From contig JAEXYH010000085.1 in assembly GCA_023451735.1 (NCBI GenBank), positions 111,064 to 175,063 of the forward strand: a stretch of 64,000 nt of DNA, read 5' to 3'. Below the pieces are notes generated by a model, which saw only the letters and a list, made by a program, of their open reading frames with translations, searched no databases and was not told the origin of the DNA. A program made the translations under genes and the position numbers. Below, in pieces: positions 35,716-43,922 of the stretch. How positions within the stretch are numbered: the stretch's first letter is position 1; each line of letters begins with the position of its first letter. This stretch comes from Pseudomonadota bacterium (GTDB taxonomy: Bacteria; Pseudomonadota; Alphaproteobacteria; Rhizobiales; Rhizobiaceae).

Positions 35716-37221
35716 ATGCCGCAAGACGCTTCTGCCGAAGCCGACCCCTTCCAGTTCCTCGGCCACAAGGGAGAGGTTGCCGCGATTATCCGGGCGTTTG
35801 ATTGGCAACGGACGCCCTTAGGCGACGTCACATCCTGGCCTGCCTCTCTGAAAACCGCCACGGCTCTCCTGCTTCAATCTCCTGTTCCGATCGTCATGCT
35901 GTGGGGCGATGCAGGCGTGATGATCTATAACGATGCCTACTCGGCCTTTGCCGGCCACCGTCATCCGGTCCTGTTCGGTTCGAATGTCCGTGAAGGCTGG
36001 TCTGAGATAGCCGAATTCAACGACAACGTTATGCGTGTTGGGCTAGCTGGCGGGACCCTTGCCTATCGCGACCAGGAGCTGACGCTTCACAGGAACGGTG
36101 TGCCCGAGCAGGTCTGGATGGATCTGGATTATTCGCCGGTGATGGATGAGCATGGTCAACCGGCCGGGGTGATCGCCATCGTTGTGGAAACCACCGAGAG
36201 GGTGCTCGCCGAGCGCAGAAACAGAGAAGAGTTTGCCCGGCTGCAGAGCCTTTTCGAACAGGCGCCAACATTCATGGCAATGGTCAGCGGACAAGATCAT
36301 CGATTTGAGATGACCAACCCGGAATATCGGTCACTGATTGGCGGCCGCGATGTAGTCGGCTTGTTGCTAGCGGACGCTCTTCCGGAAGTGGTCCAACAAG
36401 GATACTCGGCACTACTTGATCATGTCCTTGCCTCGGGCGAAGCGGTTAAGAAGATGTCGGAGCGCATACTGCTGAGACGAACAGACAGCGGCCAGCTCGA
36501 CGAACGGTTTGTTGATTTCGTTTACCAGCCGATCCGCGACGAAACGGGTAAGGTCACCAATATTTTCATCCAGGGCTCCGACGTGACCGAACGGGTCCGG
36601 GCCGAACACCATCAGCGCCATTTGATCAATGAGCTGAATCACCGCGTGAAGAACACGCTCTCGTCGATCCAAAGTATCGTATCACAGACGCTTCGCACCG
36701 CACCGACCAAGGAGGAAGCGTCAACTGCAATCACCAACCGCATCCTTGCCTTGTCACGCGCCCAGAATGTATTGACCGAAGAAAACTGGAACGGCGCCAA
36801 CCTGCACACAATGGTTGAGAACGCTCTAGAACCATTCCACGAACAGGGCCGGGATGCCTTCGCAATCAGCGGACCAGATATGCGGATCGGGCCGCACGCC
36901 GCGCTTTCGATCGCTCTCGCGCTCCATGAGCTTGCCACCAATGCCCTCGAATACGGATCGCTGTCATCGCCAGAAGGTATGGTGGAGATCACCTGGACCG
37001 TCGACAGTGAGGCCCAGTTTTTGTTCACTTGGAGAGAGATCGGCGGCCCAATCGTCATGCCGAGTGACCGGAAAGGTTTTGGGTCGCGGCTTATTCTAAA
37101 AATTCTTCCGCTCGAACTGCGTGGGCGGACGAAAGCCGATTTCCTGCCGGGCGGCTTTGTATTCATACTCGCGACATCACTCGAAGCGATCACCGACAGC
37201 GCTTTCGCGGATGGAGCCTGA
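35716..37221 (+). CDS. HWE-family PAS sensor histidine kinase
   Basis: A 501-residue soluble kinase. Two PAS-type domains lie at about 30-155 (WPASLKTATALLLQSPVPIV, YNDAYSAFAGHRHPVLFG) and 170-295. The HWE/HisKA_2 dimerisation box is LINELNHRVKNTLSSIQSIV with phosphorylated His309, the ATP lid Asn box is ALALHELATNALEYGSLS, and WREIGGP carries the W-x-E signature. No membrane helix is seen, so the signal is probably cytoplasmic, such as light, redox or a small ligand. The start at 35716 is chosen for its ATG; an in-frame TTG at 35668 is possible. The stop codon abuts the next gene, a lone receiver, which is the likely phosphorylation partner. Confidence 0.88.
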   Translation: MPQDASAEADPFQFLGHKGEVAAIIRAFDWQRTPLGDVTSWPASLKTATALLLQSPVPIVMLWGDAGVMIYNDAYSAFAGHRHPVLFGSNVREGWSEIAEFNDNVMRVGLAGGTLAYRDQELTLHRNGVPEQVWMDLDYSPVMDEHGQPAGVIAIVVETTERVLAERRNREEFARLQSLFEQAPTFMAMVSGQDHRFEMTNPEYRSLIGGRDVVGLLLADALPEVVQQGYSALLDHVLASGEAVKKMSERILLRRTDSGQLDERFVDFVYQPIRDETGKVTNIFIQGSDVTERVRAEHHQRHLINELNHRVKNTLSSIQSIVSQTLRTAPTKEEASTAITNRILALSRAQNVLTEENWNGANLHTMVENALEPFHEQGRDAFAISGPDMRIGPHAALSIALALHELATNALEYGSLSSPEGMVEITWTVDSEAQFLFTWREIGGPIVMPSDRKGFGSRLILKILPLELRGRTKADFLPGGFVFILATSLEAITDSAFADGA

Positions 37222-37581
37222 ATGGCACGCGTCCTGGTAGTCGAAGACGAAATGTTGGTGGCGATGCTTATCGAAGACGCAATCACCGATCTGGGCCATC
37301 AGGTCGTTGGCCCAGCGATGCGTCTGGAAACTGCGCTCGATGCCGCAACCAATGAGACCTTCGACTTCGCGATCCTGGACATCAATCTGGCCGGAAAGCA
37401 ATCGTTTCCAGTGGCGGACGCACTGACTGCTCGCGGAACTCCATTCATATTTGCCAGCGGTTACGGCCGTGCTGGGCTTGCTGAACCCTACCGCGATGCC
37501 AGCGTGCTCCAGAAACCGTTCTCACCCGAGCAACTCGCCTCGGTCCTGGGCAAAGTCTTACTCCGCCAGGAAACAGAGTGA
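37222..37581 (+). CDS. Single-domain response regulator
   Basis: A 119-residue receiver with no output domain. Acidic pocket Glu8/Asp9 (VLVVEDEMLV), phosphoacceptor Asp53 (FAILDINLAG), Ser79 (IFASGYG) and Lys98 (LQKPFS) are all present, so it should be phosphorylated. The ATG follows the kinase stop with no gap. Lone receivers beside HWE kinases in Alphaproteobacteria commonly act as phosphate sinks or relay proteins, often in the general stress response; two EcfG-type promoters a few kilobases away are consistent with that. Confidence 0.93.
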   Translation: MARVLVVEDEMLVAMLIEDAITDLGHQVVGPAMRLETALDAATNETFDFAILDINLAGKQSFPVADALTARGTPFIFASGYGRAGLAEPYRDASVLQKPFSPEQLASVLGKVLLRQETE

Positions 37582-37596
37582 AATTGGAGATGTGTC

Positions 37597-39069
37597 TTGG
37601 ATAAAGCCCGTGATTTCAGACAGATCCACCAGATTGTATCCGGCCTCAAGGAGGGCGTGATCCTTGTCGATGTCGAGAAGAACATTCTCTGGCTCAATGA
37701 AGCGGCGATTTCCATGCATGGCGTCAAGCGCAGCCGGGATCTGGGAAAAAGACTCGTGGAGTATCGTGAGCGCTTCACACTGAAATATCGCAATAACCAC
37801 ACTGTCGCCGATGGTGAACATCCCGTTGATCGCGCCATTTCCGGTGACGGCGTGATCGAGGCAACCCTTGAAGTTCGCGCCGCTGGCAATCCGGATCATT
37901 GCTGGATACACGCGATACGCTGCTTCCCGATAAAGGGCTATGACGACCAGACGGACTACATTGCCTGGGTCATTCAGGACGAAACCCGCCGCTACGAGGC
38001 TGAGGATCGGTTCGAGGCCGCTTTCAATGCAAACCCGGCACCTGCGGTTATCTGCAGATTATCCGATCTGCGCTACGTGCGCGTCAATCCGGGTTTTCTG
38101 GAGATGACCGGTTACAGCCGAAACGACCTTGTCGGGCGGACCACCTATCAGGTCGACATTCTAGCCTTTGCCGATAGGCGCGATGAGGCACTCGAGCGGC
38201 TCAATAACGGACGGACGATCCCGCAGATGGAAGCGCTCGTCCCGCTTCCAGACAAGTCGGTAAAGTCCGTCATTGTCGCCGGCGAACCGATCGAGGTTGC
38301 AGGAGAGCCCTGCATGCTGTTTACCTTTGCGGATCTCGAGCCGCTCAAAAAATCGCAAACTGTGCTGAAGCAAAGTGAGGAGCGCTTTTCCAAAGCATTC
38401 AGTCTTTCTCCTCTGCCAACCGTGATTGTCCGCGCGGATAACCTGGAGGTTCTGGAAGCCAACACAGCGTTTCTTCGTCTTATGGGAGCAGCCGAAGAAC
38501 ATGTGGTCGGACGCAATCCGGAACAGCTGGAACTCTGGCTCGACAATGATGTGCGAAAAACGGTCGAAAAGGCGCTCACGAAGGACCCCAAGCTTCGCAA
38601 CATTGACTTCAGGCTGAAGTCGAAAGATGGGGCGCTCGTCGATTGCCTTCTGTCATCGGAAGAGATCAAGATCGACGACATCGACTGCATAATGATGGTC
38701 ATCCAAGATATTACAGATCGAAAACGCTCCGAAGAGGAGCTGATGACTGCGATCGAGTCCGTGATGACCGACACGTCCTGGTTCAGTCGCGGTGTTGTCG
38801 AAAAGCTCGCGGCTCTTCGCCACACGTCCAACCTGTCAGCTGTCATCGCCGACGCCCGGCTGTCCGATCTCACCGAGAGAGAGCAGGATGTCCTGAGCCT
38901 TATATGCCAGGGGATGAATGACACCCAGATGAGCGAGCGCCTAAAACTATCGCGTAACACTGTGCGCAACCATGTCTCGTCGCTCTATCGGAAGATTGGC
39001 GTCAATCGCAGAGGCGCTGCCATTCTTTGGGCCAAGGAACGAGGCATCGGCAGCAAGAGCAAATCCTGA
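37597..39069 (+). CDS. Triple-PAS LuxR-type transcriptional regulator
   Basis: A 490-residue one-component regulator. Three PAS domains can be followed: about 8-125 (VSGLKEGVILVDVEKNILWL), 140-255 (AFNANPAPAVICRLSDLRYV) and 265-385 (AFSLSPLPTVIVRADNLEVL, ending VIQDITDRKRSEEEL). The C-terminal LuxR helix-turn-helix is LTEREQDVLSLICQGMNDTQ and LSRNTVRNHVSSLYRKIGVN. The start is a TTG with GGAG eight bases upstream; no ATG fits. It lies 15 bases after the receiver gene, so it is probably in the same operon. Its signal and target genes are unknown. Confidence 0.87.
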   Translation: MDKARDFRQIHQIVSGLKEGVILVDVEKNILWLNEAAISMHGVKRSRDLGKRLVEYRERFTLKYRNNHTVADGEHPVDRAISGDGVIEATLEVRAAGNPDHCWIHAIRCFPIKGYDDQTDYIAWVIQDETRRYEAEDRFEAAFNANPAPAVICRLSDLRYVRVNPGFLEMTGYSRNDLVGRTTYQVDILAFADRRDEALERLNNGRTIPQMEALVPLPDKSVKSVIVAGEPIEVAGEPCMLFTFADLEPLKKSQTVLKQSEERFSKAFSLSPLPTVIVRADNLEVLEANTAFLRLMGAAEEHVVGRNPEQLELWLDNDVRKTVEKALTKDPKLRNIDFRLKSKDGALVDCLLSSEEIKIDDIDCIMMVIQDITDRKRSEEELMTAIESVMTDTSWFSRGVVEKLAALRHTSNLSAVIADARLSDLTEREQDVLSLICQGMNDTQMSERLKLSRNTVRNHVSSLYRKIGVNRRGAAILWAKERGIGSKSKS

Positions 39070-39085
39070 GAGTCGCCAGCGAATC

Positions 39086-39112
39086 GGTACAAAAGTACCA
39101 GTAAGACTGGTA
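39086..39112 (+). terminator. Overlapping hairpins, putative terminator
   Basis: Two mutually exclusive hairpins just after the LuxR gene: GGTAC (39086-39090) with GTACC (39095-39099), and TACCAGT (39096-39102) with ACTGGTA (39106-39112), the second followed by TTTT at 39113-39116. It ends the HWE-LuxR operon or acts as a regulatory element before the KaiC-like gene. Confidence 0.5.
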
Positions 39113-39342
39113 TTTTCAAATCTTGCAGGCGCCCTACCTCCTAGATAGATCAATGGTACTTTTGGACGACCGGCTATTGGAAGGCAGGAGCTTTGTCAGG
39201 CAGTGGGAACGAATTGGGAAGATTTTCCAAGACAGCTTTTCTCGCAAAAACTGCGACACCAAGAGCTTTTTCGATCCAACTCACGACGCTTTTAACGGCA
39301 TTTAAGGAGATCTCTGCGGCGTAGATCGCAGGTTTGAACAAT

Positions 39343-40818
39343 ATGGCTGGCACGATTTCAACTGGTAATGAAGGGCTCGACATTATCCTGCAGGGAGGTT
39401 TGCCGGAGCATCGCCTCTACCTGATCGAGGGCACACCCGGATCGGGCAAGACCACGCTTTCATTGCAGTTCCTTCGCGAAGGCGTCCGCCAAGGCGGCAA
39501 GGCGCTCTACATCACGCTTTCCGAGACCAGGGAAGAGCTTGCAGTCGTCGCCGCGTCACACGGATGGGATGTCGATGATTTCGACGTCTTCGAGCTATCG
39601 GCTGCCGAGCAAGCCCTTGGGGGCGCTCGTGAACAGTCGATCCTCCATCCTTGGGAGATCGAGCTCGGCGAGACCATCAGACTTATCGAGGCCGAGGTCG
39701 AACGTCTCCAGCCATCCCGTGTCGTGTTCGACAGCCTGTCGGAAATGCGGCTCCTTGCTCAGGATCCTCTGCGCTACAGGCGCCAGGTGTTGGCACTGAA
39801 GCAATTTTTCGCTGGTCGCAAATCGACCGTCCTGCTGGTCGACGACCTGACTGGTGGGGCGGAAGGCCGTGACGCTCATTTGCACAGCCTCTGCCACGGT
39901 GTCATCACGCTGGAACGACTGACCCTGGATTTCGGTGCTGCCCGGCGGCGGATGCAGGTTCAGAAGCTCCGCGGCGTCGATTTTGTGGCCGGGTACCATG
40001 ACTTTGTCATCCGCAAAGGCGGTCTGAATATATTTCCGCGGCTTATCGCTGCAGAACATCATGCTGATTTTACCGACGATCCAGTCAGCAGCGACGTCCC
40101 TGAGCTGGATGCCCTCCTCGGCGGCGGCCCGCTGCGCGGAACCTCGACATTGATCACCGGCCCGGCCGGCACGGGCAAGACTACGATCGCACTCCAGTAC
40201 ATTTACGCAGCCTGTGAGCGCGGCGAAAATGCCGTGATCTATGAGTTCGATGAACGTGTCGGCACGATGCTCGCCCGCGCCAAGGCTTTCGACCTCGACA
40301 TCGAAAAACACATGGATACTGGTCGCCTGATCATCGAACAGGTCGATCCTGCAGAAATATCTCCGGGCGAATTTGCGGCTCGGGTGCGCTCTCAGGTCAC
40401 AAACGGCGCAAAGATGATCGTGATCGACAGCCTCTATGGTTATGTGGCCGCGATGCCACAGGAGCAACAACTGATCCTGCAGATGCATGAGCTTTTGTCA
40501 TTCCTCAGCCAGCAAGGGGTCGTCACTCTGCTCATCAGTCCACAGGAGGGGCTACTCGGGACGATGTCAACCAGCCTCAACATTTCCTATGTGGCCGATG
40601 CCGTCCTGCTCCTTCGGTTCTTTGAGGCCGAAGGCCGAATGCGAAAGGCAATATCAGTAATCAAGAACCGCGCTGGCCGTCATGAAGATGCTATCCGGGA
40701 GTTTCGGATCGATCGGCAAGGGGTTCGCGTCGGTGAACCTCTGACCGCGTTCAGAGGCGTGATGACCGGAACTCCCGAATATGTCGGCGAGTCTGGCCCG
40801 CTGATGGAAAATCGCTGA
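39343..40818 (+). CDS. kaiC: KaiC-like double RecA-domain ATPase
   Basis: A 491-residue protein with two RecA-like halves in tandem, as in KaiC. First Walker A is GTPGSGKTT at 30-38, the second GPAGTGKTT at 272-280; Walker B regions are SRVVFDSLSEM and KMIVIDSLYG. The C-terminal stretch NISYVADAVLLLRFFEAEGR aligns with the KaiC autophosphorylation loop. The Ser431 equivalent is kept (Ser414) but Thr432 is replaced by Tyr415, and the catalytic Glu pair of the second half reads YEFDER, not YEES. ATG at 39343 is preferred over a TTG three codons earlier. The next gene, a hybrid histidine kinase, starts one base after the stop. No kaiA or kaiB is present, so it is a clock-related switch at most, not a proven oscillator. 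Confidence 0.88.
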   Translation: MAGTISTGNEGLDIILQGGLPEHRLYLIEGTPGSGKTTLSLQFLREGVRQGGKALYITLSETREELAVVAASHGWDVDDFDVFELSAAEQALGGAREQSILHPWEIELGETIRLIEAEVERLQPSRVVFDSLSEMRLLAQDPLRYRRQVLALKQFFAGRKSTVLLVDDLTGGAEGRDAHLHSLCHGVITLERLTLDFGAARRRMQVQKLRGVDFVAGYHDFVIRKGGLNIFPRLIAAEHHADFTDDPVSSDVPELDALLGGGPLRGTSTLITGPAGTGKTTIALQYIYAACERGENAVIYEFDERVGTMLARAKAFDLDIEKHMDTGRLIIEQVDPAEISPGEFAARVRSQVTNGAKMIVIDSLYGYVAAMPQEQQLILQMHELLSFLSQQGVVTLLISPQEGLLGTMSTSLNISYVADAVLLLRFFEAEGRMRKAISVIKNRAGRHEDAIREFRIDRQGVRVGEPLTAFRGVMTGTPEYVGESGPLMENR

Positions 40819-40819
40819 G

Positions 40820-42904
40820 GTGAGCCATCGTACAGCTAAAGAAGGTTATCGAGTCCTGATCCTTGCGCCATATGGCCGGGATGCGGCAACGATGGCAGCG
40901 ATCTTCAAGGACAACGGTTACGACGTAGTTATCTGCACTGACCTCACCGCCGTTATAAATCGCATCGATGATGGCACAGGTGTCGTTTTGGCGACAGAAG
41001 AGGCACTAGGCCCCGACCCTGGGGCACTTCGGGCCGCGCTGGACCTGCAAGCCAGTTGGTCGGACGTGCCCTTCATTCTCTTGGCTGCACAAAGAACAAC
41101 GCGTCCCGGCCCCCTTGCCGAGGCCGCTCGCATGCGACTCTTAAGTTTCGTGCCGAACGCGATCGTCCTGGAGCGCCCTGTCGGCCTTCCGTCCCTTCTC
41201 AGTGCTACGACATCGGCCATGCGGTCACGTCAGCGTCAGTTCGAGATGAGAGATCGCCTGCGGGAACTCGAAACCGGTAGAGAGGCGCTGAGCGCAAGCG
41301 AGGCAGAGCTACGGTTGATCACCGACGCCATCCCGACTTTAATCGGCTTTGTCGATCGGGACCTTCGCTACCGTTTTGCAAACAAGGCCTATGAGACTTG
41401 GACCGGCTCGGCTCGCTCCAAAGCAATAGGGAAGTCGATGCAAGAGGTTCACGGGAAAGAGGCATTTGCTCTGCATCAGGACGCTATTGAGCGTACGCTA
41501 GAAGGAGCACTGGTTCGCAAGGAAATCTCATGGCCCAGGCCGGACGGATCAAGGCGAGAGGCCGAGGTTCGCTATCTTCCTCGCCGGGATGATCATGGGG
41601 CCGTCGATGGCTTCCACATCTTTGCCTTCGACGTCACCGAAAGAAAGCTGGTCGAGGAAGAACTCGAGCGACGTGTCGCCGAAAGAACCCAAGAGCTGAT
41701 CGTCGAAATGGCAAGCCGCGAGAACGCCGAGAATGCGTTGAGGCAGAGCCAGAAGATGGAGGCGGTCGGCCAACTGACGGGTGGTATCGCGCACGACTTC
41801 AACAACATGCTGACCGGCGTGCTTGGTGCTTTGACCATCATACAGCGCCGGATTGCTGCTGGAAAAGCCGATGAAGTCGACCGTTTCATCGAAGCTGCCT
41901 CAGCATCGGCCCAGCGTGCCGCCGCTCTGACTGCACGTTTGCTTTCGTTCTCACGGCGACAGACACTCGATGCAAAGCCACATGACACCAGCGCTCTCCT
42001 CAATTCGCTCGAGGACCTTCTCAAACGCAGCATTCGCGAAAACATTCGCCTGAGGGTCGTCGGAAACGATGGCTTGCCCACAGCCATGGTAGATGCCAAC
42101 CAACTGGAAAACGCCATCCTTAATCTTGTTATCAATGCGCGTGACGCCATGCCGGATGGCGGCGACCTTACCGTTGAAAACGAGATGATCGATGTGGATG
42201 AAAAGGCGTCTCAGGCGTATCAAGGTTTGCCATCCGGCCGGTATGTGGTGATATCGGTGACCGACACCGGGGTCGGCATGTCGCCCGAGCTTCTGGAGAA
42301 GGTTTTCGAGCCATTCTTCACGACTAAGCCGACAGGCCAGGGAACGGGGCTTGGACTATCGATGATCTACGGGTTTGCCAAGCAGTCCAACGGTCAGGTC
42401 CGCGTCCATAGTCAGCCTGGCATCGGGACGACCGTCTCGATCTTCTTGCCGGCAAGTGAAAAAAGTCAGGATGCGCCGACGCCGATACGCCCCGATCTGC
42501 GGGAGGGGCAAGGGGAAGTCGTGCTTCTTGTCGAAGATGATCCTGCTGTCCGACTTCTGATCGGCGAAATCCTCCATGATCTATCATATCGGTGGCTTGA
42601 AGCGGAGGACGCAAGCTCAGCCATTGAAATTCTGCGCTCCGGCGAACGGATCGATCTGATGGTTTCAGATGTCGGCCTGCCGGGAATGAACGGCCGCCAG
42701 CTGGCTGAAATCGCGCATCAGCATCGTCCTCAGCTTCCGGTCCTGTTCGTGACCGGCTACGCCGAAAACGCTGCGATCCGGTCTGGTTTTCTCGGAACCA
42801 ACATGGATATGATTACCAAGCCGTTTGTCATGGAAGAGCTCGCGAACAAGATTGCCGAGATGATGGGTGGGCCTGGCCGAACGGAGCGATCCGGAAGCGC
42901 GTAG
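40820..42904 (+). CDS. Hybrid histidine kinase with N-terminal pseudo-receiver and C-terminal receiver
   Basis: A 694-residue soluble protein. Residues 10-135 look like a receiver without an acceptor Asp (VVLATEEALG). A PAS domain follows at about 165-280, then a coiled coil, HisKA with His325 (GQLTGGIAHDFNNML) and the ATPase domain (NLVINARDAMPDGG, DTGVGM, GTGLGLSM). The C-terminal receiver has Asp617 (LMVSDVGLPGMNG) and Lys in ITKPF. The start is GTG, one base after the KaiC-like stop, so the two are almost certainly co-translated and likely partners. Signal could pass from KaiC state through the pseudo-receiver or PAS domain to the kinase; that is inference. Confidence 0.88.
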   Translation: MSHRTAKEGYRVLILAPYGRDAATMAAIFKDNGYDVVICTDLTAVINRIDDGTGVVLATEEALGPDPGALRAALDLQASWSDVPFILLAAQRTTRPGPLAEAARMRLLSFVPNAIVLERPVGLPSLLSATTSAMRSRQRQFEMRDRLRELETGREALSASEAELRLITDAIPTLIGFVDRDLRYRFANKAYETWTGSARSKAIGKSMQEVHGKEAFALHQDAIERTLEGALVRKEISWPRPDGSRREAEVRYLPRRDDHGAVDGFHIFAFDVTERKLVEEELERRVAERTQELIVEMASRENAENALRQSQKMEAVGQLTGGIAHDFNNMLTGVLGALTIIQRRIAAGKADEVDRFIEAASASAQRAAALTARLLSFSRRQTLDAKPHDTSALLNSLEDLLKRSIRENIRLRVVGNDGLPTAMVDANQLENAILNLVINARDAMPDGGDLTVENEMIDVDEKASQAYQGLPSGRYVVISVTDTGVGMSPELLEKVFEPFFTTKPTGQGTGLGLSMIYGFAKQSNGQVRVHSQPGIGTTVSIFLPASEKSQDAPTPIRPDLREGQGEVVLLVEDDPAVRLLIGEILHDLSYRWLEAEDASSAIEILRSGERIDLMVSDVGLPGMNGRQLAEIAHQHRPQLPVLFVTGYAENAAIRSGFLGTNMDMITKPFVMEELANKIAEMMGGPGRTERSGSA

Positions 42905-42932
42905 ATTCGATCAGTCGGGATGGCACCTTTGC

Positions 42933-42957
42933 GGAACAAAGCCTCGTCCGACAGGTT
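42933..42957 (+). promoter_or_regulatory. EcfG-type (general stress sigma factor) promoter
   Basis: GGAAC at 42933-42937, a 17-base spacer, and GTT at 42955-42957. This matches the alphaproteobacterial EcfG consensus (GGAAC, 16-17 bases, then a CGTT-like box). It lies 38 bases before the CsbD-like start codon, a proper position for a promoter. Confidence 0.7.
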
Positions 42958-42995
42958 TGGTCTCCGGATCGTTTGGATCTACGAGGAGAATGAAC

Positions 42996-43187
42996 ATGGG
43001 TAGCACATCAGACAAGGTCGCCGGCAAGTCCAACGAAGTTGCCGGCAAAGTCCGCCAGGCGGCTGGCGATGCGACAGGTGACCGCAAGATGGAGGCAAAG
43101 GGCCACGCCCAAGAAGCCAAGGGCCATGCTCAGCAGGCCAAAGGTCATGTGAAAGACGCGGCGAAAGATGTCGCCGACAGGGCCTGA
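42996..43187 (+). CDS. CsbD-family stress protein
   Basis: A 63-residue hydrophilic protein built of Lys/Ala/Gly repeats: SDKVAGKSNEVAGKVRQAAG, GDRKMEAKGHAQEAKGHAQQ, then AKGHVKDAAKDVADRA. This is the CsbD pattern of small, probably disordered general stress proteins. The ATG at 42996 is chosen over one two codons earlier because AGGAG lies seven bases before it. The EcfG-type promoter directly upstream says it is induced by general stress or in stationary phase. A strong hairpin follows the stop. Confidence 0.9.
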   Translation: MGSTSDKVAGKSNEVAGKVRQAAGDATGDRKMEAKGHAQEAKGHAQQAKGHVKDAAKDVADRA

Positions 43188-43193
43188 CTTCCA

Positions 43194-43220
43194 AGGCCCC
43201 GGCACATCGTGCCGGGGCCT
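43194..43220. terminator. Bidirectional rho-independent terminator
   Basis: A perfect 12-bp stem, 43194-43205 paired with 43209-43220, loop ATC, very GC-rich, between two convergent genes. The T-run after it is interrupted (CTTATCC), but stem stability and position support termination in both directions. Confidence 0.85.
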
Positions 43221-43234
43221 CTTATCCTCTATTT

Positions 43235-43645
43235 CTAGATCAATCCCGGCAGATTGCTTGCCTGCACCTCATTTCCACGGTCATCACCGGCCGACAACAT
43301 CGCAATGAGCGTGTCGTGCTGCGGCCCTGCAGGTCCATTTTTGAGAAAGTCCTGAACCGAGCTTATCGTCTCATAGCCGCCGGACGGTTCGTTTCCCCGA
43401 TGTAGCACCATGATCGAACCATAACAATTCTTGCCGACCGACCAGCTATCGCCGTTTGAACTGCGCGAGAATTCCCGGACGTCGGCGAGTTCAGATGCCG
43501 CAGGTGGAGATTGACGATGCTGGGTGTCGTTGTGATCTCTGTGATCCACATTAGCTTCAGCGTTTTTGGCGAGAGCCTCGCGGTTCGCATCGGCATTTTC
43601 GGCTGTGCGCGCGGCGGCGCTGGTTGGGTCGAATTCCTGAGCCAT
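43235..43645 (-). CDS. Hypothetical protein behind an EcfG-type promoter
   Basis: A 136-residue protein not recognised as a known family. The N-terminal third is Ala/Asn/Glu/Asp-rich (AQEFDPTSAAARTAENADAN) and probably disordered. The C-terminal part (RSSNGDSWSVGKNCYGSIMV, then VQDFLKNGPAGPQHDTLIAM) looks folded. The start at 43645 is chosen because the EcfG-type promoter lies 52 bases before it; a longer open frame upstream would contain the promoter. It is convergent with the CsbD gene and shares its terminator. A stress role is inferred from regulation only. Confidence 0.7.
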   Translation of the reverse strand: MAQEFDPTSAAARTAENADANREALAKNAEANVDHRDHNDTQHRQSPPAASELADVREFSRSSNGDSWSVGKNCYGSIMVLHRGNEPSGGYETISSVQDFLKNGPAGPQHDTLIAMLSAGDDRGNEVQASNLPGLI

Positions 43646-43697
43646 GTCTCGATGTCCTATCGCAAGAGGTGAAAATAATCGTGCCCGTCTCCGAACT

Positions 43698-43722
43698 AAC
43701 AGGTTTGTCCCGGAACGGTTCC
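43698..43722 (-). promoter_or_regulatory. EcfG-type promoter for the hypothetical stress gene
   Basis: On the minus strand GGAAC at 43722-43718, a 17-base spacer, and GTT at 43700-43698. Same spacing as the promoter of the CsbD gene. The start codon at 43645 is 52 bases downstream. Confidence 0.68.
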
Positions 43723-43922
43723 GACCTCGGGGATATCGCACGATCACGAGCGAGATGGCTGCGGTCGGAACCGGAACGCCATTCGTGTTTGCTGCAGCCG
43801 TGGAGAATATCGGATTGAGCTTCGCCTGCTCGCGAACGCCAGTCTCGGCGCGGTCAGCATTTCGGTATTCGTCGCGGTGGCGGCCTACCTCAAACGACAT
43901 CCCACCGTGACGGTCTAATCCG

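Noticed and set aside
39123..39305. Possible 60-residue small protein
   Set aside because: No ribosome-binding site and no domain; the region is better explained as regulatory sequence between two units.
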